In this document: one piece after another, positions 5,388 through 7,998 of the stretch | Layout: each line of letters opens with the position of its first letter | Position numbering within the stretch: position 1 is the first letter of the stretch | Origin: Ruminococcus sp. UBA4350 | GTDB taxonomy: Bacteria > Bacillota > Clostridia > Oscillospirales > Ruminococcaceae | Assembly (NCBI GenBank): GCA_002394125.1 | Contig: DGSY01000181.1 | Location: 1-7,998 of the forward strand | Reading direction: 5' to 3' | DNA length: 7,998 bases | The notes under the pieces: generated by a model | Databases searched by the model: none | What the model was told of the DNA's origin: nothing | What the model saw: the letters and a program-made list of their open reading frames with translations, nothing else | Program-made: the position numbers and the translations under genes

Positions 5388-5791
5388 TTCTGTACGCCCT
5401 CCTCAAACTGCGGTGTGACCGGTCTTGCGAATCCGCCCCTTGCCGTCAGCGTCAGGCGGAAAATAGCCGCGCCGGTTTCATCGGTACCGTCTGCAAATCC
5501 GGCGAGAACGGCGGGCTTTGAGAGCAGCCCGTCCATCGTCACGGCATATACCGCCTGTACGGAAGCCGGCAGCTCCGCCGTGACCGTTTCGCCGTTTCCG
5601 ATGCGGATGCCGATCCGGTCGAGCAGATCAACGGTGACAGTCGGCACCGGAAATCCGCTTGCCGTGAGCTTCGCATTCTCCGGCAGATGCTCCGGGCCGG
5701 ACAGATATTCCTGCTGTGCCGCATCGGAAATGATCCAGAACGGCACCAGTGCGGCGCCGAATTTTTTTCTGCGTGTAATGATGAGCTTCAT
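5384..5791 (-). CDS. Unrecognised 135-residue protein in the spermidine operon
   Basis: I do not recognise the family. The product is soluble-looking, with no signal peptide or membrane span, and appears beta-rich: short alternating stretches such as TVTVDLLDRIGIRI, ETVTAEL, AVYAVTM and AAIFRLTLTARGG suggest a small beta-sandwich or barrel. It starts MKLIITRRKKFGAALVPFW, a basic strand followed by a hydrophobic aromatic segment, and ends in a polar tail. Start choice: ATG 5791 has GGAG (5803-5800) 8 bases upstream and makes an ATGA overlap with the acetyltransferase stop, like the other junctions. An in-frame GTG at 5797 lies only 2 bases from that GGAG and is less likely; it would add two residues. 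Tight coupling between the acetyltransferase and agmatine deiminase suggests a role in polyamine metabolism, but nothing in the sequence proves one. Confidence 0.8.
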   Translation of the reverse strand: MKLIITRRKKFGAALVPFWIISDAAQQEYLSGPEHLPENAKLTASGFPVPTVTVDLLDRIGIRIGNGETVTAELPASVQAVYAVTMDGLLSKPAVLAGFADGTDETGAAIFRLTLTARGGFARPVTPQFEEGVQK

Positions 5792-6192
5792 GTCCACAGC
5801 TCCGTAATAAACATCGGCGTAGAGACTTCGGATTTTTCATAGCCGCAGTGCTCATAGAATCCGATCTCCTTGTTGTAGGCGATGACGACAATGCGCAGAT
5901 AGTCCTTGTAATGCGCATGAATCCGCTGCATCAGCTCCTTGCCGATGCCGATATGCTGATACTCCGGCCGGAGCAGGAGATAGTGGACATATGCATTCAT
6001 GATGCCGTCATCCATTGCGCAGACCATGCCGGCAAGCGTATCGCCGTCCCATGCGGAATAGACCGTCTGAAAGCCCTGCATCGCCTTTTGCAGCTTCTCC
6101 GGGAAATGACCGGATGACCAATCGACCGAGAGAAAGAGCGATTCCAGATCCTTTGCGGAAAAGTCGTGCGTGTCCTTGTAGGTGATGTTCAT
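5788..6192 (-). CDS. GNAT family N-acetyltransferase
   Basis: 134 residues, a compact single-domain GNAT enzyme that would transfer acetyl from acetyl-CoA to an amine. The acetyl-CoA pyrophosphate loop is visible as LLLRPEYQHIGIGKELMQRI (72-91) with QxxGxG at 79-84. It is preceded by the usual strand pair (TLAGMVCAM, AYVHYLLL). The C-terminal VVIAYNKEIGFYEHCGYEK (102-120) has the family's Y-x-x-x-G-F motif near the end. The substrate cannot be read from sequence. Its place directly after carboxynorspermidine decarboxylase makes a polyamine or its precursor a reasonable candidate, but small GNATs are also often neighbours without relation. The start ATG 6192 forms ATGA with the decarboxylase stop and has AGGGAGG (6204-6198) 5 bases upstream. 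Confidence 0.88.
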   Translation of the reverse strand: MNITYKDTHDFSAKDLESLFLSVDWSSGHFPEKLQKAMQGFQTVYSAWDGDTLAGMVCAMDDGIMNAYVHYLLLRPEYQHIGIGKELMQRIHAHYKDYLRIVVIAYNKEIGFYEHCGYEKSEVSTPMFITELWT

Positions 6193-7319
6193 GACAGCCT
6201 CCCTTTGAAATCTTCATAGCCGAATGAACGGATGATCTCGCAGTCACCGTTTTCATGCTGCACGGCGATCGCGGGCAGCGGCATACCGTTGAAGGTATTG
6301 TTCTTGACCATCGAATAGATCGCCATATCGCCGAAGGTCAGGCGTTCGCCAATCTGTAATTCATGATCGAAGCTGTAATCGCCGATGATATCGCCCGCGA
6401 GACAGGTGCGGGATGAGAGCCGGTATGCACAGGGCTTTTCGCCCCATTCGCCGGCATTCAGCAGCGGCGGACGGTAGGGCATTTCCAGCACATCCGGCAT
6501 ATGGCACGCCGCCGATGCATCGAGGATCAGAATGCGGATGCCGTTCTCAACGATATCCATGATCTCCGTATCGAGCCAGCCGGCATTCAGCGCGATCGCC
6601 TCACCGGGTTCAAGATAGACCGTCACGCCGTACTGCTCCCGGATGCGCCTGACCAGTGCGATCAGCGCCGGAACATCGTAATCCGCACGGGTGATATGAT
6701 GCCCGCCGCCGAGATTCAGCCATTTCATCTGCGGCAGATATTCCCCGAATCTCTCCTCAAAGGCCGCAAAGGTCGTGATGAGGTCATCGGCATTCTGCTC
6801 GCAGAGGGTGTGGAAATGCAGCCCCTCCACGCCGCGGAGCAGCTCCGGACGGAAATTTGCCTTTGTCACGCCGAGCCGCGAGCCGGGCGCGCAGGGATCA
6901 TAGATCGCGTGATCGCCCTGCGTGGAGCATTCCGGATTGACGCGGATGCCGACGCTGACGCCGGCCTGCTCCCAGACGGGACGGTATTTTTCAAGCTGGC
7001 TGAAGGAGTTGAAGCTGATGTGATCGCAGATGCGGCAAAGCTCCGCAAATTCCGCGGGATCGTATGCCGGAGAGAATACATGGTTTTCCTTCCGGAATTC
7101 CTCCGCGCCGAGGCGTGCTTCATAGAGTCCGCTTGCCGTTGTGCCGCTGATATACTCTGCGATCAGCGGATAGACCGCAAAGCAGGAAAAAGCCTTCTGC
7201 GCCAGCAGGATATGTGCGCCGCTCTCCTGCTCCACATGACGCAAAAGCTCCAGATTGCTCCGGAGCTTTGCCTCGTCAATGATATAGCAGGGGGTCGGCA
7301 GATCTGCCCGCCGCATCAT
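6189..7319 (-). CDS. nspC: Carboxynorspermidine/carboxyspermidine decarboxylase
   Basis: 376 residues, a PLP-dependent decarboxylase of the alanine racemase fold (type III). It removes the carboxyl from carboxyspermidine or carboxynorspermidine to give spermidine or norspermidine. Visible motifs: LPTPCYIID at the N-terminus; ILLAQKAFS (37-45) with the PLP lysine K42; SRLG (147-150); GLHFH (166-170); the glycine-rich phosphate site LNLGGGHH (201-208); EPGEA (238-241 region); CLAGD (306-310) with the C-terminal active-site cysteine; and FNGMPLPA (343-350). All expected elements are present. Two ATGs lie in tandem (7319 and 7316). The first gives the ATGA overlap with the upstream stop; the second is slightly better spaced from the weak GGTGGA (7325-7320). 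Translation probably depends on coupling to the upstream gene. Its partner synthase is immediately upstream, which strongly supports the assignment. Confidence 0.94.
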   Translation of the reverse strand: MMRRADLPTPCYIIDEAKLRSNLELLRHVEQESGAHILLAQKAFSCFAVYPLIAEYISGTTASGLYEARLGAEEFRKENHVFSPAYDPAEFAELCRICDHISFNSFSQLEKYRPVWEQAGVSVGIRVNPECSTQGDHAIYDPCAPGSRLGVTKANFRPELLRGVEGLHFHTLCEQNADDLITTFAAFEERFGEYLPQMKWLNLGGGHHITRADYDVPALIALVRRIREQYGVTVYLEPGEAIALNAGWLDTEIMDIVENGIRILILDASAACHMPDVLEMPYRPPLLNAGEWGEKPCAYRLSSRTCLAGDIIGDYSFDHELQIGERLTFGDMAIYSMVKNNTFNGMPLPAIAVQHENGDCEIIRSFGYEDFKGRLS

Positions 7320-7998
7320 TCCACCGTCTGCGGGTTCTCATCAACAACCCACGGCAGGCCCCATTTGTTCAGCATATCCATGAACGGATCCGGATCGAAT
7401 TCCTCGATCGTCCGCGCACCGGCATTGCGCCATGTGCCGTCCGCGACGAGCGCCGCACCGATCATTGCCGGAACGCCGGTCGTATAGGAGATCGCCTGCG
7501 AGCCAAGCTCTTTGTAGCATTCCTGATGATCGCAGACATTGTAAATATAGATCGTTTTTTCCTTGCCGTCCTTGATGCCGGTGAAGATGCAGCCGATATT
7601 CGTCTTGCCGACGGTGCGCGGGCCGAGCGATGCGGGATCGGGCAGCAGCGCCTTGAGGAACTGGATCGGAACGATCTCGGTGCCGTTGAAATTGATCGGC
7701 GTGGTCGAGAGCATACCGACATTTTCCAGACACTTCATATGCGTGAGATAGCTCTGGCCGAAGGTCATGAAGAAGCGGATGCGCTTGACATTCGGGATAT
7801 TCTTCGCGAGGGATTCGATCTCCTCATGGTGCAGCAGATACATATCCTTCTGACCGACCTGCGGGAAATCGTAAACGCGCTTGATCTCCATCGGATTTGT
7901 CTCGACCCAGTGACCGTTTTCCCAGTAGGAGCCGTTTGCGGAAACCTCGCGGAGATTGATCTCCGGATTGAAATTCGTTGCGAACGGATAGCCGTGGT
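7316..7998 (-). CDS. Carboxynorspermidine synthase (saccharopine dehydrogenase-like), C-terminal part
   Basis: The 5' end lies beyond the window; the frame stays open to base 7996, leaving 226 visible residues of an expected ~400. The Met at 7891 is internal, since HGYPFATNFNPEINLREVSA and more precede it in frame without a stop. The family (LYS1-like, EC 1.5.1.43) reductively condenses putrescine or diaminopropane with aspartate semialdehyde using NADPH. The visible part is the catalytic/dimerisation portion, with characteristic blocks KDMYLLHHEEIESLAKNIP (visible residues 50-68), RFFMTFGQSYLTHM (74-87), and QAISYTTGVPAMIGAALV (167-184). The NADPH-binding Rossmann domain is outside. It overlaps the decarboxylase start by ATGA and is the furthest-upstream operon gene seen. 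In a putrescine-making cell the product would be carboxyspermidine. Confidence 0.93.
   Translation of the reverse strand, partial: HGYPFATNFNPEINLREVSANGSYWENGHWVETNPMEIKRVYDFPQVGQKDMYLLHHEEIESLAKNIPNVKRIRFFMTFGQSYLTHMKCLENVGMLSTTPINFNGTEIVPIQFLKALLPDPASLGPRTVGKTNIGCIFTGIKDGKEKTIYIYNVCDHQECYKELGSQAISYTTGVPAMIGAALVADGTWRNAGARTIEEFDPDPFMDMLNKWGLPWVVDENPQTVE

Noticed and set aside
5792..5797. GTG at 5797 as the start of the unknown 135-residue protein
   Set aside because: Only 2 bases separate it from GGAG, while ATG 5791 is 8 bases away and reproduces the ATGA overlap seen at the other junctions.
6501..7487. Open frame of 328 codons antisense to nspC and the synthase gene
   Set aside because: It covers two clearly identified genes on the other strand and shows no family signature.

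Overview
The window looks like chromosomal DNA from a moderately GC-rich Clostridia/Ruminococcus-like Firmicute. This is inferred from the DnaK and DnaJ type, the strong AGGAGG ribosome binding sites, a lipoprotein beta-glucanase, and spermidine genes of the carboxynorspermidine route. The species cannot be named from the sequence alone. No phage, insertion sequence, CRISPR array, tRNA or rRNA was seen.

Left part (1-2424, + strand): the 3' half of dnaK is followed by two hairpins without U-tracts, an unlisted 41-residue single-pass membrane protein (1006-1131), and dnaJ (1270-2424). dnaJ has its own extended -10 promoter with an AT-rich inverted repeat over the -10/start region. DnaK and DnaJ form the Hsp70 chaperone pair; the small protein is unknown.

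Middle (2425-2764): 340 bases without a gene, rich in repeats. Three exact-phase 13-mers begin at the base after the dnaJ stop codon. Next come a 16-bp palindrome, a 57-base imperfect direct repeat with a 72-base period, and a strong intrinsic terminator (2701-2743) between the convergent dnaJ and glucanase genes. The 13-mers and the 57-base repeats share the core CGGCAGTGCCGG.

Right part (2765-7998, - strand): a lipoprotein GH16 beta-glucanase with a C-terminal CBM4/9-like module has its own promoter. Upstream of it lies a tightly packed operon, read right to left: carboxynorspermidine synthase (cut by the window edge), carboxynorspermidine decarboxylase, a small GNAT acetyltransferase, an unrecognised 135-residue protein, and agmatine deiminase. 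All four junctions are 4-base ATGA stop/start overlaps. The known enzymes outline agmatine to N-carbamoylputrescine, and putrescine plus aspartate semialdehyde to carboxyspermidine to spermidine. The N-carbamoylputrescine amidase and arginine decarboxylase are not in the window. The two uncharacterised proteins inside this coupled operon are the best candidates for new biology here.
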